Assembly (NCBI GenBank): GCA_902557215.1
Contig: CACDZM010000003.1
Coordinates: forward strand, 1 to 64,000
Direction of reading: 5' to 3'
DNA from: an uncultured Pelagibacteraceae bacterium
GTDB lineage: Bacteria > Pseudomonadota > Alphaproteobacteria > Pelagibacterales > Pelagibacteraceae
DNA length: 64,000 nucleotides
The stretch's first letter is position 1. Each line of letters starts with the position of its first letter. The translations under genes were made by a program, and so were the position numbers. Under the pieces are notes generated by a model. That model did no database searches and had not been told where the DNA came from. It saw only the letters and a list, made by a program, of their open reading frames with translations. This document shows, piece by piece, positions 38,265 through 47,875 of the stretch.

Positions 38265-38568
38265 AATTTATCTAATCATTCTGTCTATTTTTCTAACTTC
38301 ATGTCAGTCAATCAAAGATGGTTTAAGTGGAAGGAAAGCAGACAATAGTGATGAGTTTTTGGTAAAAAAAAAGAATCCTCTTGTAATGCCTCCAAAATTC
38401 ATGGAACTTCCAAAGCCCGAGCAAGAAAATTCAGTTGAGGAAATTGCAGGTATAGAGGAAACAGATGATATTAAAAATATCCTTAATTTAGAAAAAAATT
38501 CTAGTGTTAATTCAAAGAAATCAGATTCTGCGGAGGATTTCGTTTTGAAGCAACTTAAAGAAAAATAA
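38251..38568 (+). CDS. DUF3035-type lipoprotein
   Basis: About 105 residues. The track begins at 38200 inside lspA, but ATG 38251 starts a lipoprotein signal (MKKIKIYLIILSIFLTSC) with lipobox LTSC. The mature part is short and charged, with the proline-rich NPLVMPPKFMELPKP typical of DUF3035. Function unknown; the ileS-lspA-DUF3035 order recurs in alphaproteobacteria. It overlaps pgi by 1 base. Confidence 0.8.
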   Translation: MKKIKIYLIILSIFLTSCQSIKDGLSGRKADNSDEFLVKKKNPLVMPPKFMELPKPEQENSVEEIAGIEETDDIKNILNLEKNSSVNSKKSDSAEDFVLKQLKEK

Positions 38569-39737
38569 TGGTTTCATCTAATATTGAATTTAAAAATTTC
38601 AGTCAAAAAAAAAATAATTCTAAAGTTAAAAAAATTTTAAATGAATTGTTAAGTGATTATTTTAATAAAAATGATGAATTATTATTAAGTTTATCAAAAA
38701 AATATAAATATAGATTTAAATTTAAAAGTATAAAAAAATATAAAAAATTTAAATATTATAGAATTTTTGGTATGGGCGGATCCAGTTTAGGTGCTGAAGC
38801 TGTTTATTCCTTTTTAAAAAAAAAAATTACAAAAAATTTTTCATTTGTTAACAATATTGATTTATCTCATGATCAAAACAATAAAATTAATCAGTTTAAT
38901 ATAATTATTTCTAAATCGGGTAATACTCTTGAGACTTTAACAAATCTAAACTATCAAAAGGTGAAGAAGAATTCTTTGTTTATAACTGAAAATAGAAAAA
39001 GTTATCTAAGAACTCTCGCCTTAAAACTAAAAAGCGAAATAATAGAACACAATAATTTTATTGGCGGAAGATATTCAGTGCTATCAGAAACAGGGATGAT
39101 TCCTGCATTTTTCATGGGTCTTAAACCTAATAATTTTAAAAGATTGGATAATTTGATTTCAAGTAAAAAATTTATTAACAATCTTACTTATAATGTTTCA
39201 TCTATTCTTTCTTTTCACCAAATGAAAAAAAATAACTCTATAATATTAAACTACGATGAAAGTTCTAATAATCTATTTTATTGGTACCAACAATTGGTTG
39301 CTGAAAGTCTGGGAAAATCTTCGAAAGGAATTTTACCTATTATATCGTCAGTTCCAAAAGACAACCACAGTGTAATGCAACTTTATTTAGATGGATTTAA
39401 AAAGAATTTTTTTACTTTCTTTTATGTACAGGATAATAACTCAAAAAAAATTGATAATGAATCTTTATTGAATTCTCACAAATACTTAAGAAATAAAAAA
39501 ATCTCAGACATTTTATATTCTCAATTTAAGGCTACTCAAAATGTATTTTTAAAAAAAAAAATTCCGTTTAGAAGTTTTATAATTAAAAAAAGAGATGAAA
39601 AAACTTTAGGAGAGTTATTTACCTTTTTTATTTTAGAAACAATATTATTAGGAAAAGCTCTTAAAATTAATCCATACGATCAACCTGCTGTAGAATTGAT
39701 AAAAAAAGATACATTTAAAATTTTAAAAAATATTTAA
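38568..39737 (+). CDS. pgi: Glucose-6-phosphate isomerase, short form
   Basis: Interconverts glucose-6-P and fructose-6-P. The first SIS domain has GMGGSSLGAEA and ISKSGNTLETL; the second has the catalytic region SVPKDNHSVMQLYLDG. At 389 residues it is much shorter than the about 550-residue E. coli enzyme, with loops missing rather than ends cut, and no frameshift is visible. An 11-adenine tract occurs twice within it (38816-38826 and 39551-39561). Stop overlaps rsmD by 4 bases. Confidence 0.88.
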   Translation: MVSSNIEFKNFSQKKNNSKVKKILNELLSDYFNKNDELLLSLSKKYKYRFKFKSIKKYKKFKYYRIFGMGGSSLGAEAVYSFLKKKITKNFSFVNNIDLSHDQNNKINQFNIIISKSGNTLETLTNLNYQKVKKNSLFITENRKSYLRTLALKLKSEIIEHNNFIGGRYSVLSETGMIPAFFMGLKPNNFKRLDNLISSKKFINNLTYNVSSILSFHQMKKNNSIILNYDESSNNLFYWYQQLVAESLGKSSKGILPIISSVPKDNHSVMQLYLDGFKKNFFTFFYVQDNNSKKIDNESLLNSHKYLRNKKISDILYSQFKATQNVFLKKKIPFRSFIIKKRDEKTLGELFTFFILETILLGKALKINPYDQPAVELIKKDTFKILKNI

Positions 39738-40294
39738 TTTGCAAATATTATTTTTGAAACACCGTATAGTCTTAGATCTAAAATATTCAGTTTTTCTGTA
39801 ATTGTAATGTTATCCTTCTTGTGTCTGTGAATTATTATTATTCCATTTTTACTAAGAATCTTTTTTTTCAAAATTTTTTCAATTAGTGAATTTATTTTTT
39901 TTTCTCTATAAGGCGGATCAAGGAAAATTATATCTAATTCTAATTCATTTTTTTTTAGTCTTTCAATAAATTCAAAACAATCTAGTTTATTAATGAGACA
40001 ACTATTTTGACATTTAAGATTTTTAATATTTTCATCTAACAGCTTGAGTGCTTTGTTATAATTTTCAACAAATAAGCATCTTCTTGCACCCCTCGATAAG
40101 GCCTCTAAGCCGAATGAACCTGAACCTGCGAACAAGTCTAAAATAGTTGAGTTTTTTAAATTGATATTAATTTTATTTGAATGCTCAATCACATTAAATA
40201 AAGATTCTTTCACTAAATCTCTAAGTGGTCTCGTAGTTCTATCTTCAGGAAGATTGATTTTTTTTCCTTTAAACTTTCCAGCAATGATCCTCAT
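39734..40294 (-). CDS. rsmD: 16S rRNA (guanine(966)-N(2))-methyltransferase
   Basis: Methylates G966 in the 30S subunit using SAM. It starts MRIIAGKFKGKKI, typical of RsmD, then TRPLRDLVKESLFNV, SAM-binding LDLFAGSGSFGLEALSRGA and catalytic FLDPPY. 186 residues. Overlaps purD by 4 bases, so translation is probably coupled. Confidence 0.95.
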   Translation of the reverse strand: MRIIAGKFKGKKINLPEDRTTRPLRDLVKESLFNVIEHSNKININLKNSTILDLFAGSGSFGLEALSRGARRCLFVENYNKALKLLDENIKNLKCQNSCLINKLDCFEFIERLKKNELELDIIFLDPPYREKKINSLIEKILKKKILSKNGIIIIHRHKKDNITITEKLNILDLRLYGVSKIIFAN

Positions 40295-41553
40295 TGATTA
40301 ACAACTTTATGACCTATATCTTTTCTATAAAAACCATTTTTCCAATTCAAGCTTTTTAAAAGATCTAAGGCTTTTTTTCTTGCAGATTTAAAGTCATTAG
40401 ATCTAACAACTATATTTAAAACTCTACCCCCATTAGAGAAAGTTTTTCCATTAACTGATTTTGTACCTGCATGAAACAAAAAATTATTTTTATCTAATAC
40501 TAAATTATTTAAGTTTAATTCGATATTTTTTTCATACTTATCAGGGTAGCCTTTTGAGCACAAGACAACGCAAAGACTTTTTTCATTATACCATTCTATA
40601 TTAATATCTTTTAGTTTTTCATTTAAGCATGCCTCTATCAATAATCCAAAATCAGTTTTGAGTTTTGGCAAAAGTGTTTGGCACTCTGGGTCGCCCATTC
40701 TAACATTATATTCAATTAAGAACGGCTCACCTTGAACTATCATTAAACCAGCGTACAAAAAACCTTTGAAGTTTGTGTTATTCTCTTTTAAACCTTTAAA
40801 AGTTGGTTCGATAATTTTGTCAATTATTTTTTTACTCAAAATTTCATTTTCAAGTCTTGATGGGGAGTATGCTCCCATACCACCTGTATTTTTTCCTTTG
40901 TCTCCTTCAAGCACTCTTTTATGATCTTGAGCTGTACCAAATTGTTTATAATTTTTTCCGTCTGAAATTACAAAAAAGCTCATTTCCTCACCACTTAAAA
41001 ATTCTTCGATAAGCAATTTATCTGCTTGTCCAAATTTGCCACCAAAAATTTCTTTAACAGCTATTTTTGCTTGATCTCTATTCTCACAAATATAAACACC
41101 TTTTCCAGCAGCAAGACCATCTGCTTTAATTACAATTGGATAATCACAATTTTGAATAAATTTTTCTGCATCATCGGCATTAAAAAAAATTCCAAACTTT
41201 GCAGTTGGTATATTAAACTTTTGGCAAAGTTTTTTAGTAAAAATTTTTGAACCTTCCAACTGTGATGCAAATTTATTGGGTCCAAAAACCTTAATATTGT
41301 GTTTCTCTAAGTAATCAATAATTCCATCAACAAGTGGTTTTTCTGGACCAATTACGAGAAAATCAATTTTCTTATCTAAGGTAAAATTTTTTAAATTTTC
41401 AAAATTACTTAAATCAATCTCAATATTCTCAGCAATTTTTTTTGTCCCAGCGTTGCCAGGAAAACAGTAAATTTTCTTAATCTTTTTGGAGTTTTTAAAA
41501 GACTCGCACAGGGCGTGCTCTCTGCCACCGCTTCCTATTATACCAACTTTCAT
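40291..41553 (-). CDS. purD: Phosphoribosylamine-glycine ligase
   Basis: Second step of de novo purine synthesis: joins glycine to phosphoribosylamine using ATP. ATP-grasp enzyme of 420 residues. N-terminal MKVGIIGSGGREHAL and the GMGAYSPS and LIEYNVRMGDPECQ motifs are diagnostic. Divergent from the DUF2093 gene with only 21 bases between starts. Confidence 0.97.
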   Translation of the reverse strand: MKVGIIGSGGREHALCESFKNSKKIKKIYCFPGNAGTKKIAENIEIDLSNFENLKNFTLDKKIDFLVIGPEKPLVDGIIDYLEKHNIKVFGPNKFASQLEGSKIFTKKLCQKFNIPTAKFGIFFNADDAEKFIQNCDYPIVIKADGLAAGKGVYICENRDQAKIAVKEIFGGKFGQADKLLIEEFLSGEEMSFFVISDGKNYKQFGTAQDHKRVLEGDKGKNTGGMGAYSPSRLENEILSKKIIDKIIEPTFKGLKENNTNFKGFLYAGLMIVQGEPFLIEYNVRMGDPECQTLLPKLKTDFGLLIEACLNEKLKDINIEWYNEKSLCVVLCSKGYPDKYEKNIELNLNNLVLDKNNFLFHAGTKSVNGKTFSNGGRVLNIVVRSNDFKSARKKALDLLKSLNWKNGFYRKDIGHKVVNQ

Positions 41554-41574
41554 ATATGAATATATAAACTAAAA

Positions 41575-41766
41575 ATGTTTAAAAAATTAGCAAAAATAAA
41601 ATATTTACCAAATAATTTTGAGGTGATCCAAGATGGGGATCATGTTATTTGTGCAATTTCAGGAAAAAAAATCCCTATTGAAAAATTAAACTATTGGAAT
41701 GTGAAAGATCAGGAACCTTACTTTTCTTATAAGGAGGCATCGTTAAAGAGAGAAAAAAAAAGTTAA
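41575..41766 (+). CDS. DUF2093 domain protein
   Basis: A 63-residue protein. The YLPNNFEVIQDGDHVICAISGKKIPIEKLNYWNV stretch matches the DUF2093 pattern, including the single CA/ISG and LxYWNV core. Function unknown; typical of alphaproteobacteria. Flanked by purD and the lipid A acyltransferase with very little spacing. Confidence 0.85.
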   Translation: MFKKLAKIKYLPNNFEVIQDGDHVICAISGKKIPIEKLNYWNVKDQEPYFSYKEASLKREKKS

Positions 41767-41767
41767 A

Positions 41768-42640
41768 TTATTTCCACCTATCGTGTGTCCATATCCACTG
41801 ACTGGGATTTGAGATAATCATTTTTTCCAAAATCGAGTTAAGAGCCAAAGTTATTGTTTCAATGTTATCATTTTTAGAAAAATTTATAGGTTTTGAAATT
41901 TCTAATATGAAATCGTTATTTTTTTTTCTTTTAATGTGTATAGGTACAATCTCACAATGAAATTTTTTCACAAACTGTGCCGGAATTGTAGTTGTCAAAG
42001 CCTCTTGGCCAAAAAATTTACTTTTAATTCCCTCAGAAACTCTTTGGTCTATCATCAAGGCAATAGAAGTTCCTGATTTAAAATATTTTAACAAATCCTT
42101 AGTACCAGAAATCCCTTTTTTTATTTGATTTTTACAAATGTATTTTTTTCTAATATTTTCCATTATCGGGTTTAGATATTGATTATTTAAAGGTCTATAA
42201 ACTACCGCAAGATCTAAACCTGATTTTTCAATATGCATTGCCATTAATTCAAAATTATCAAAATGTCCTGATATGAATATTACTGGCTGTTTATTTGTTT
42301 TAATCTTCTCTAGTTCAGCTTGGCCTTTTACTTCGATTTTTTCTGCAAAAATACCTTCTCTAAAGTCTTTTATAAAATTGTACTCAGATAAAATTTTTCC
42401 ATAGGTTAACCACATTTCATGAATAATTTTGTTCTTAAAATTTTCATCTTTATTTGGAAATGCTTTCGAGATGTTGGATTTAGTTATAATGTTAGATCTA
42501 AAAAAAGGACCAAAAAAAATAAAAATTTTACTAGCGATAAATCTTGAATTACTTAAACCTAATAACTTGAATAAAAAAAATAATGATAAAATAACCGTAA
42601 ATTGAAAAAAATATTTGATCTTTTTAATTAAGTTTATCAT
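41768..42640 (-). CDS. lpxL: Lipid A biosynthesis lauroyl/myristoyl-type acyltransferase
   Basis: Transfers a secondary acyl chain to Kdo-lipid A at the inner membrane. Membrane-anchored at the N-terminus; the catalytic H-x4-acidic motif is in SGHFDNFELM, followed by YRPLNNQYLNP and the QRVSEGI motif. 290 residues. It is last of the minus-strand lipid A operon ubiA-msbA-waaA-lpxK-lpxL. Acyl specificity is unknown, so the symbol is by family. Confidence 0.9.
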   Translation of the reverse strand: MINLIKKIKYFFQFTVILSLFFLFKLLGLSNSRFIASKIFIFFGPFFRSNIITKSNISKAFPNKDENFKNKIIHEMWLTYGKILSEYNFIKDFREGIFAEKIEVKGQAELEKIKTNKQPVIFISGHFDNFELMAMHIEKSGLDLAVVYRPLNNQYLNPIMENIRKKYICKNQIKKGISGTKDLLKYFKSGTSIALMIDQRVSEGIKSKFFGQEALTTTIPAQFVKKFHCEIVPIHIKRKKNNDFILEISKPINFSKNDNIETITLALNSILEKMIISNPSQWIWTHDRWK

Positions 42641-43565
42641 TTAAAAAATCTATGAGTTTTTTCTCATTTATTATCTTTAGTTTAATTTTTAAAAAATTAA
42701 TTCTTTTAGCATCATCATCAGATAGTCTGGTAAAATCTTTTTCAGTAGTTAGTATTTTAGCGTTTAATTTATTTGACTCTTCAAAGATATTTTTGATATC
42801 CTCTTTTTTAAAATTATAGTGGTCAGGAAATACTATTTCTTTAACAACTTTAATGTTATTTTCTAATAGAATTTCTTTAAAAGATTTTGGATCACCTATT
42901 CCTGAAAAAATAAGATAATTTGAATTTATATCTAATTCATCTAAATTCTGAATTTCGTAATTAGTATCAAATATCTCAATTTTAGTATTAAATTTATAAA
43001 TTATCTTTTTTATGTCATCAGAATTTTCATTAATTCCGTTTAAGAAAACAACATCATAATTTTTTAAATTTTCAACTTTTTCTCTTAGAGGACCAGATGG
43101 AATTAATTTTCCATTTCCGATCCAGTTTTTTTTTTTAAAACAAACAAATTTTAAATCATAATCTATTTTTTTTTCTTGAAGCCCATCATCAAAAATTATA
43201 ACTTGATTAGATTTACTAATTGCTTGGTTGATAGCGTCTATCCTTCTTTCAGTAATTATTGTTTTTGTTTTGGTCTTTAAAAGCACTTGCTCATCAACTT
43301 GACTAGTATAATATTTTTTAGCTGTAACTACTTTTAAGCCCATTTTTGTGATAATATCAAATAACTTTATTGTTAAAGGTGTTTTGCCCGTTCCGCCTAA
43401 ATAAATATTACCAACACAAATAGTCTTTATTTCAGAAAATTTGTATTTTTTTTGAATATTTAAAAAAAAATTATTTATCATAATTGGAATTGTGAGTGGG
43501 ATTAATAAGTATGAAAAAATATTTGGTTTCTTTAAATTCCAAAAAAAAGGTTTTTTAAAATTCAT
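42624..43565 (-). CDS. lpxK: Tetraacyldisaccharide 4'-kinase
   Basis: Phosphorylates lipid IV-A precursor at the 4' position. P-loop VGNIYLGGTGKTPLTIKL is at about residues 48-65, and the FDDGLQ and GIGDPKSF motifs follow. 313 residues. An 11-thymine tract (43126-43136 on the plus strand) is inside it. Overlaps lpxL by 17 bases. Confidence 0.94.
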   Translation of the reverse strand: MNFKKPFFWNLKKPNIFSYLLIPLTIPIMINNFFLNIQKKYKFSEIKTICVGNIYLGGTGKTPLTIKLFDIITKMGLKVVTAKKYYTSQVDEQVLLKTKTKTIITERRIDAINQAISKSNQVIIFDDGLQEKKIDYDLKFVCFKKKNWIGNGKLIPSGPLREKVENLKNYDVVFLNGINENSDDIKKIIYKFNTKIEIFDTNYEIQNLDELDINSNYLIFSGIGDPKSFKEILLENNIKVVKEIVFPDHYNFKKEDIKNIFEESNKLNAKILTTEKDFTRLSDDDAKRINFLKIKLKIINEKKLIDFLNDKLN

Positions 43566-43566
43566 T

Positions 43567-44811
43567 TTATTTTAAGTATTTATCAATTTCTTTTAAATAT
43601 ATTTTAAGTATTTTATCCCCTATTTGAGTAAGTTTTTTCTTAATATTTCCTTTATTATTTTTAGAGAATAGTAATTTATCCAGAATTTTATACATCTCAT
43701 TATGTTTTGATACTCTAAAAGAAATATTTTGGGAATTTAAGAAACTATATATTTCTTCAAAATTTGAAATATTTGGACCATGCAAAATATTACAACCGTA
43801 TCTTGCTGCTTCAAGGGGGTTTTGACCACCATGTTTAATTAAAGAACCACCTAAAAAAACATTTTCGCAAAGAGAAAAAAATGGTTTTGTTTGACCGTAA
43901 GAGTTGACTAAGTAGATATCAGTATCGAGAGGTATTTTTTGGGCTGGTTCATGAAGGTGCGTTTTTAGACCTAGCTTGTTTAGTTGAAACTTGATTTGAT
44001 TTATTCTGTTAATATGTCTAGGTATAACTATTGTTAGCAAATTTTTATGTTTATGGTTTAATTTTTTGTGAACAATACCAATAAAATTCTCTTCATTGTT
44101 ATGCGTACTTGAAGCACACCAAACTTTTTTACTTTTTATAAATTTCTTTAAACTTTGTCTTATCTTAATTTTTTTAAATTCAGATTGCGAGAATTTTAAA
44201 TTACCAAAATATTTAAGCTTTTTTGCTCCAAGTTTTTTAAGATAATTTTTTGATTTGAGACTTGAGCACAAACATAAGTCAAATTTACTAAAAATAAAAT
44301 TTGAATAACCTTTTAACTTTCTCCATTTTTCAAAAGATTTTGATGTAATTCTACCATTAAGTAAAATTGTAGGTATTTTTCTTTTTTTTAGATTTACTAA
44401 CATATTAGGCCAGACTTCGGAGTCCACAAATAAAGATAGATTAGGTTGCCAATAATTTAAGAAATTTTGAGTATTGAGATTAGTGTCTATGGGGAAAAAT
44501 TGATGAATTACTTTTTTAAATTTGTAATTTGATATAACTTTTGAGGAACTTAAAGTATTTGTAGTAATTAAAATTTGAGCAATATCTTTTTTTGTTTCAT
44601 ACTTTTCAATTAAGGGCACAACACTTTGAAACTCCCCAACGCTTGCACCATGTATCCAAACTAACTTACCTTTGATTTTCTTTTTCGTAAAAAAACAGAA
44701 TTTTTCTTTGAAACGTTTTGGATCTTCTTTTTTTTTTATTAATCTTAAAAAAATTATTAAAGGTGATAAAAAATAAACAATATTAATTAAAATTCTATAA
44801 ATTATTAACAT
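43567..44811 (-). CDS. waaA: 3-deoxy-D-manno-octulosonic acid transferase
   Basis: Adds Kdo to lipid A precursor. GT-B fold of 414 residues with an N-terminal hydrophobic anchor. WIHGASVGEF (N-terminal catalytic region) and the donor-binding CENVFLGGSLIKHGGQNPLE are diagnostic of KdtA. The start overlaps the msbA stop by 1 base (TAATG). Confidence 0.95.
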   Translation of the reverse strand: MLIIYRILINIVYFLSPLIIFLRLIKKKEDPKRFKEKFCFFTKKKIKGKLVWIHGASVGEFQSVVPLIEKYETKKDIAQILITTNTLSSSKVISNYKFKKVIHQFFPIDTNLNTQNFLNYWQPNLSLFVDSEVWPNMLVNLKKRKIPTILLNGRITSKSFEKWRKLKGYSNFIFSKFDLCLCSSLKSKNYLKKLGAKKLKYFGNLKFSQSEFKKIKIRQSLKKFIKSKKVWCASSTHNNEENFIGIVHKKLNHKHKNLLTIVIPRHINRINQIKFQLNKLGLKTHLHEPAQKIPLDTDIYLVNSYGQTKPFFSLCENVFLGGSLIKHGGQNPLEAARYGCNILHGPNISNFEEIYSFLNSQNISFRVSKHNEMYKILDKLLFSKNNKGNIKKKLTQIGDKILKIYLKEIDKYLK

Positions 44812-46550
44812 TATGATTTTTTGATTTGTTTATCATAAAAGTTTTTATAAATTTTTGAATTAATTAATAAATCATCGTGTTTACCTTCACCTACTACTTG
44901 GCCATTATCAATCACATAAATTTTATCTGAATTAAGGATTGTAGAAAGTCTGTGGGCAATCACGATAGTGGTTCTCCCTTCAGTAAGAAAACTAATAGCT
45001 TTTTGAATTTTACTTTCCGTCTCGGCATCTAATGAAGATGTCGCTTCATCAAGAAGAATTATTGCACTTTTTTTTAAAATTGCCCTAGCTATGGACAATC
45101 TTTGTTTTTCTCCTCCAGATAGTCTTATTCCATTTTCACCAATTAATGTGTCATATTTTTTTGGTAATTTGTCTATAAACTCACTAGCAAAAGAAAATTT
45201 TGCCGCTTCAATAATTTCCTTCTCAGACGCTTCTAAATTAGCATAGGCAATATTATTTTTTATAGTATCATCAAATAGAGTTGTATCTTGACTTACTAAA
45301 GAAATATTCTCTCTTAGAGAGCTAATCGTTGATTTATAAATTGATTGATTATCAATTTTAATATCTCCTTCGTTAATATTATAAAATCTAGGGATCAAAT
45401 TAAGTATTGTAGATTTTCCAGCTCCACTATGGCCAACCAGTGAGGTCATTTTTTTTCCGGGGATTTTTAGATTTATTGACTTTAAAATTTGAAGTTCACT
45501 TTTTTTGTATTCAAAAGAAACATTATCAAATTCAACATTTCCCTCACTAAGTTCTAATTTTTCTGCATTCGGGATATTCTTTATTTCGTTTATATCATCT
45601 ATAATTGGCAACACTCTTCTGGATCCCGTTAAACCTTGTTGAATTGTGATGTTAAGGGTAGCCAGAGATCTTACCGGCTGATAGGCTAACATCATAGCCG
45701 CAAGAAAAGAGAAAAAATTATTAACCTCAAGTTCATTACTGACCACAAGTTTAGCCGAAATAAAAATTAAACACGCAATCATGATACCTGTTAAAAACTC
45801 CATAATTGGGGAGGCTCTTACAAAAACTATGTTTATTTTTTTTGACGTTTCTTTTAAGGTGTTAATATATTTTAAGGCTCTTTCTTTTTCATAATTTTCT
45901 TTTTGAAATATTTTCATTAATTTATGATTTTTAAAAATTTCCATTAAATATGTATTTAAGATCCCAGTTTTATGCATTTGTTCATTAGTGACCTTGCCAA
46001 TTCTTTTACCTAATGATCTTGCAGCAAAAGAGGCAAGTGGTATCATTATTATTGCAATTAAAGAGAGCTTCCAGTTTTGGTAAAACATAACTGACAACAA
46101 ACCAATTAGTGTTAATGTGTCTTTAAAAAAGTTTAAAATTGCAGTACTTAATAGATTAGTTATCCAATTAACATCATTTATAAGATTTGAAATAAATTTA
46201 CCTGAATGCTTTTCATCAATCAATTTGGTGTCAGCCTTTATTAATGAAGCAAACATGTCAGCTTGAACTTCTTTTTTGACCTCTTCTGCAACCCCAATCA
46301 TTATTACTTTTGCTAAGTAAAGAGAAATACCTTTTAAACTGAAAGCGACTATTATTAGTAATGGTATAATTAATACTAATTTTGAGGATTGTTTAATGAA
46401 CAATTCATTAATAGCAGGATCGAGAAGGTACGCTATGGCTGAGGTACTACCTGCCAAAAGCAATGAAAAAAGAATTGATAAAAATATTTTAGATAAATAT
46501 TTTTTTGTATAATCTTTATATAGCCTTCTAAAAATTTGAATAGATGTCAT
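44811..46550 (-). CDS. msbA: Lipid A export ABC transporter, MsbA-like
   Basis: Homodimeric flippase that moves lipid A-core across the inner membrane. Six-helix ABC exporter domain, then the nucleotide-binding domain: Walker A GHSGAGKST, signature LSGGEKQRLSIARA and Walker B IILLDEATSSLD. The track begins at a TTG (46568); ATG 46550 starts MTSIQIFRRLY and leaves a 4-base gap after ubiA, so I prefer it, giving 579 residues. Within a lipid A operon, which favours MsbA over other ABC exporters. Confidence 0.93.
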   Translation of the reverse strand: MTSIQIFRRLYKDYTKKYLSKIFLSILFSLLLAGSTSAIAYLLDPAINELFIKQSSKLVLIIPLLIIVAFSLKGISLYLAKVIMIGVAEEVKKEVQADMFASLIKADTKLIDEKHSGKFISNLINDVNWITNLLSTAILNFFKDTLTLIGLLSVMFYQNWKLSLIAIIMIPLASFAARSLGKRIGKVTNEQMHKTGILNTYLMEIFKNHKLMKIFQKENYEKERALKYINTLKETSKKINIVFVRASPIMEFLTGIMIACLIFISAKLVVSNELEVNNFFSFLAAMMLAYQPVRSLATLNITIQQGLTGSRRVLPIIDDINEIKNIPNAEKLELSEGNVEFDNVSFEYKKSELQILKSINLKIPGKKMTSLVGHSGAGKSTILNLIPRFYNINEGDIKIDNQSIYKSTISSLRENISLVSQDTTLFDDTIKNNIAYANLEASEKEIIEAAKFSFASEFIDKLPKKYDTLIGENGIRLSGGEKQRLSIARAILKKSAIILLDEATSSLDAETESKIQKAISFLTEGRTTIVIAHRLSTILNSDKIYVIDNGQVVGEGKHDDLLINSKIYKNFYDKQIKKS

Positions 46551-46554
46551 TTTT

Positions 46555-47418
46555 TTAAAATTTTCCAAATATAATGCCTATTAAAATTAATATTCCTAAA
46601 AAGTTATTTGATTTGAACTTTAATAAACAGTCTTTTGCATCTTTTATATTTAATTTTCTAATTTGGTATAAGAATAAATGAAAAAAAATGAGTAATAAAA
46701 AGATATAAAAAAGATTATTTAGACTCATCAATATACCAACAGTTATTAGAGAGATAAAAAATATTAGGTAACATAACGTTAAAAATAAGTAGGGTATTTT
46801 TTTGAACTTAATTGAAGTTGATTTTAATCCTATAATTTCATCATCTTTTATATCTTGAAACCCATATATAGTGTCATAAGCAAGTGTCCAAAATATGGCT
46901 CCTAAATAAAATATAACTGGAATTAAACTTATCTCTCCAAAAATTGAAGTCCAACCAAGGATAAGACCATAGTTAAACGTTATTCCAAGAAAAAGTTGAG
47001 GCCAATAAGTAAATCTCTTCATAAGAGGGTAAGTAAATGCCAATGGCATTGAGCCTAACGCAAGAATTATTGTAAAATAATTAAAATTTATTAAAATTAA
47101 AAATGCTGCAAAACAAAGTATCACCGCATAAATTAATCCAACCTTGACAGAAATTTTTCCAGAAGCGATAGGCCTATTTTTGGTTCTTAAAACTTTTTTG
47201 TCAAAATTTTTATCCAAAACGTCATTAACTATACAACCAGCCGATCTCATTAAAACTGATCCTAGAAAAAAAAGTATTAAATAAAAAAAATATATGTTCA
47301 AATTATCTGAAAAATCGTAACTGATAGTTAATCCCCAAGCACAAGGCCAAAAAAGCAGCATATAGCCTATAGGCTTTCTTAATCTTGTAAGTTCAATAAA
47401 TAAGCTTAATTGGTTCAT
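46555..47418 (-). CDS. ubiA: 4-hydroxybenzoate polyprenyltransferase UbiA
   Basis: Attaches the polyprenyl tail to 4-hydroxybenzoate in ubiquinone synthesis. Multi-span membrane protein with two aspartate-rich motifs: NDVLDKNFDKKV and DTIYGFQDIKDD. The track starts at 47460; ATG 47418 (MNQLSLFIELTRL) is the typical N-terminus and avoids overlapping the divergent DUF2721 gene. About 287 residues. First of the lipid A series; the functional link to lipid A is only by position. Confidence 0.94.
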   Translation of the reverse strand: MNQLSLFIELTRLRKPIGYMLLFWPCAWGLTISYDFSDNLNIYFFYLILFFLGSVLMRSAGCIVNDVLDKNFDKKVLRTKNRPIASGKISVKVGLIYAVILCFAAFLILINFNYFTIILALGSMPLAFTYPLMKRFTYWPQLFLGITFNYGLILGWTSIFGEISLIPVIFYLGAIFWTLAYDTIYGFQDIKDDEIIGLKSTSIKFKKIPYLFLTLCYLIFFISLITVGILMSLNNLFYIFLLLIFFHLFLYQIRKLNIKDAKDCLLKFKSNNFLGILILIGIIFGKF

Positions 47419-47470
47419 AAAATTTTTCTTGTAAATAACAAACGCAAGATTGATAATCAAACTGATTCGT

Positions 47471-47875
47471 ATGAATATAGATTACACAGTGACAGCCCTA
47501 ATGTTTCCAGCAATTCCTTTATTGATGGCAGTATATAGTAATAGATTCCACACTTTAAGTAATTTAGTTAGAAAATTACACGATGAACATGTTTACGAGA
47601 AACACATACCACCAGAATGGAAAAAACAATTTTTGAATCTTAGCTCAAGAATTAGCCTTTTAAGATGGACAATTTTATTTGCAGCTTTTGGGTTTTTGTT
47701 CAATATGTTAACAGTTTTTGCCTTGTATCTTGATAAGGTTTTTATGGCACGAGTAATTTTCGGCTCTTGTTGTTTATCTATGATTGTCTCAATAATTTTT
47801 TTTATAAGAGAGATTCATATTTCGACGAATGCACTTAGGCTTCATATGTCGGATATGGATGTTAATGTAGATTAA
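47471..47875 (+). CDS. DUF2721 family membrane protein
   Basis: A protein of about 134 residues with one N-terminal and two further hydrophobic segments. The conserved DUF2721 core FPAIPLLMAVYSNRFHTLSNLVRKLHDEH is at its N-terminus. The track starts at 47450; MNIDYTVTAL from ATG 47471 is preferred. Function unknown. Its stop overlaps the convergent quinone reductase by 4 bases (TTAA). Confidence 0.83.
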   Translation: MNIDYTVTALMFPAIPLLMAVYSNRFHTLSNLVRKLHDEHVYEKHIPPEWKKQFLNLSSRISLLRWTILFAAFGFLFNMLTVFALYLDKVFMARVIFGSCCLSMIVSIIFFIREIHISTNALRLHMSDMDVNVD

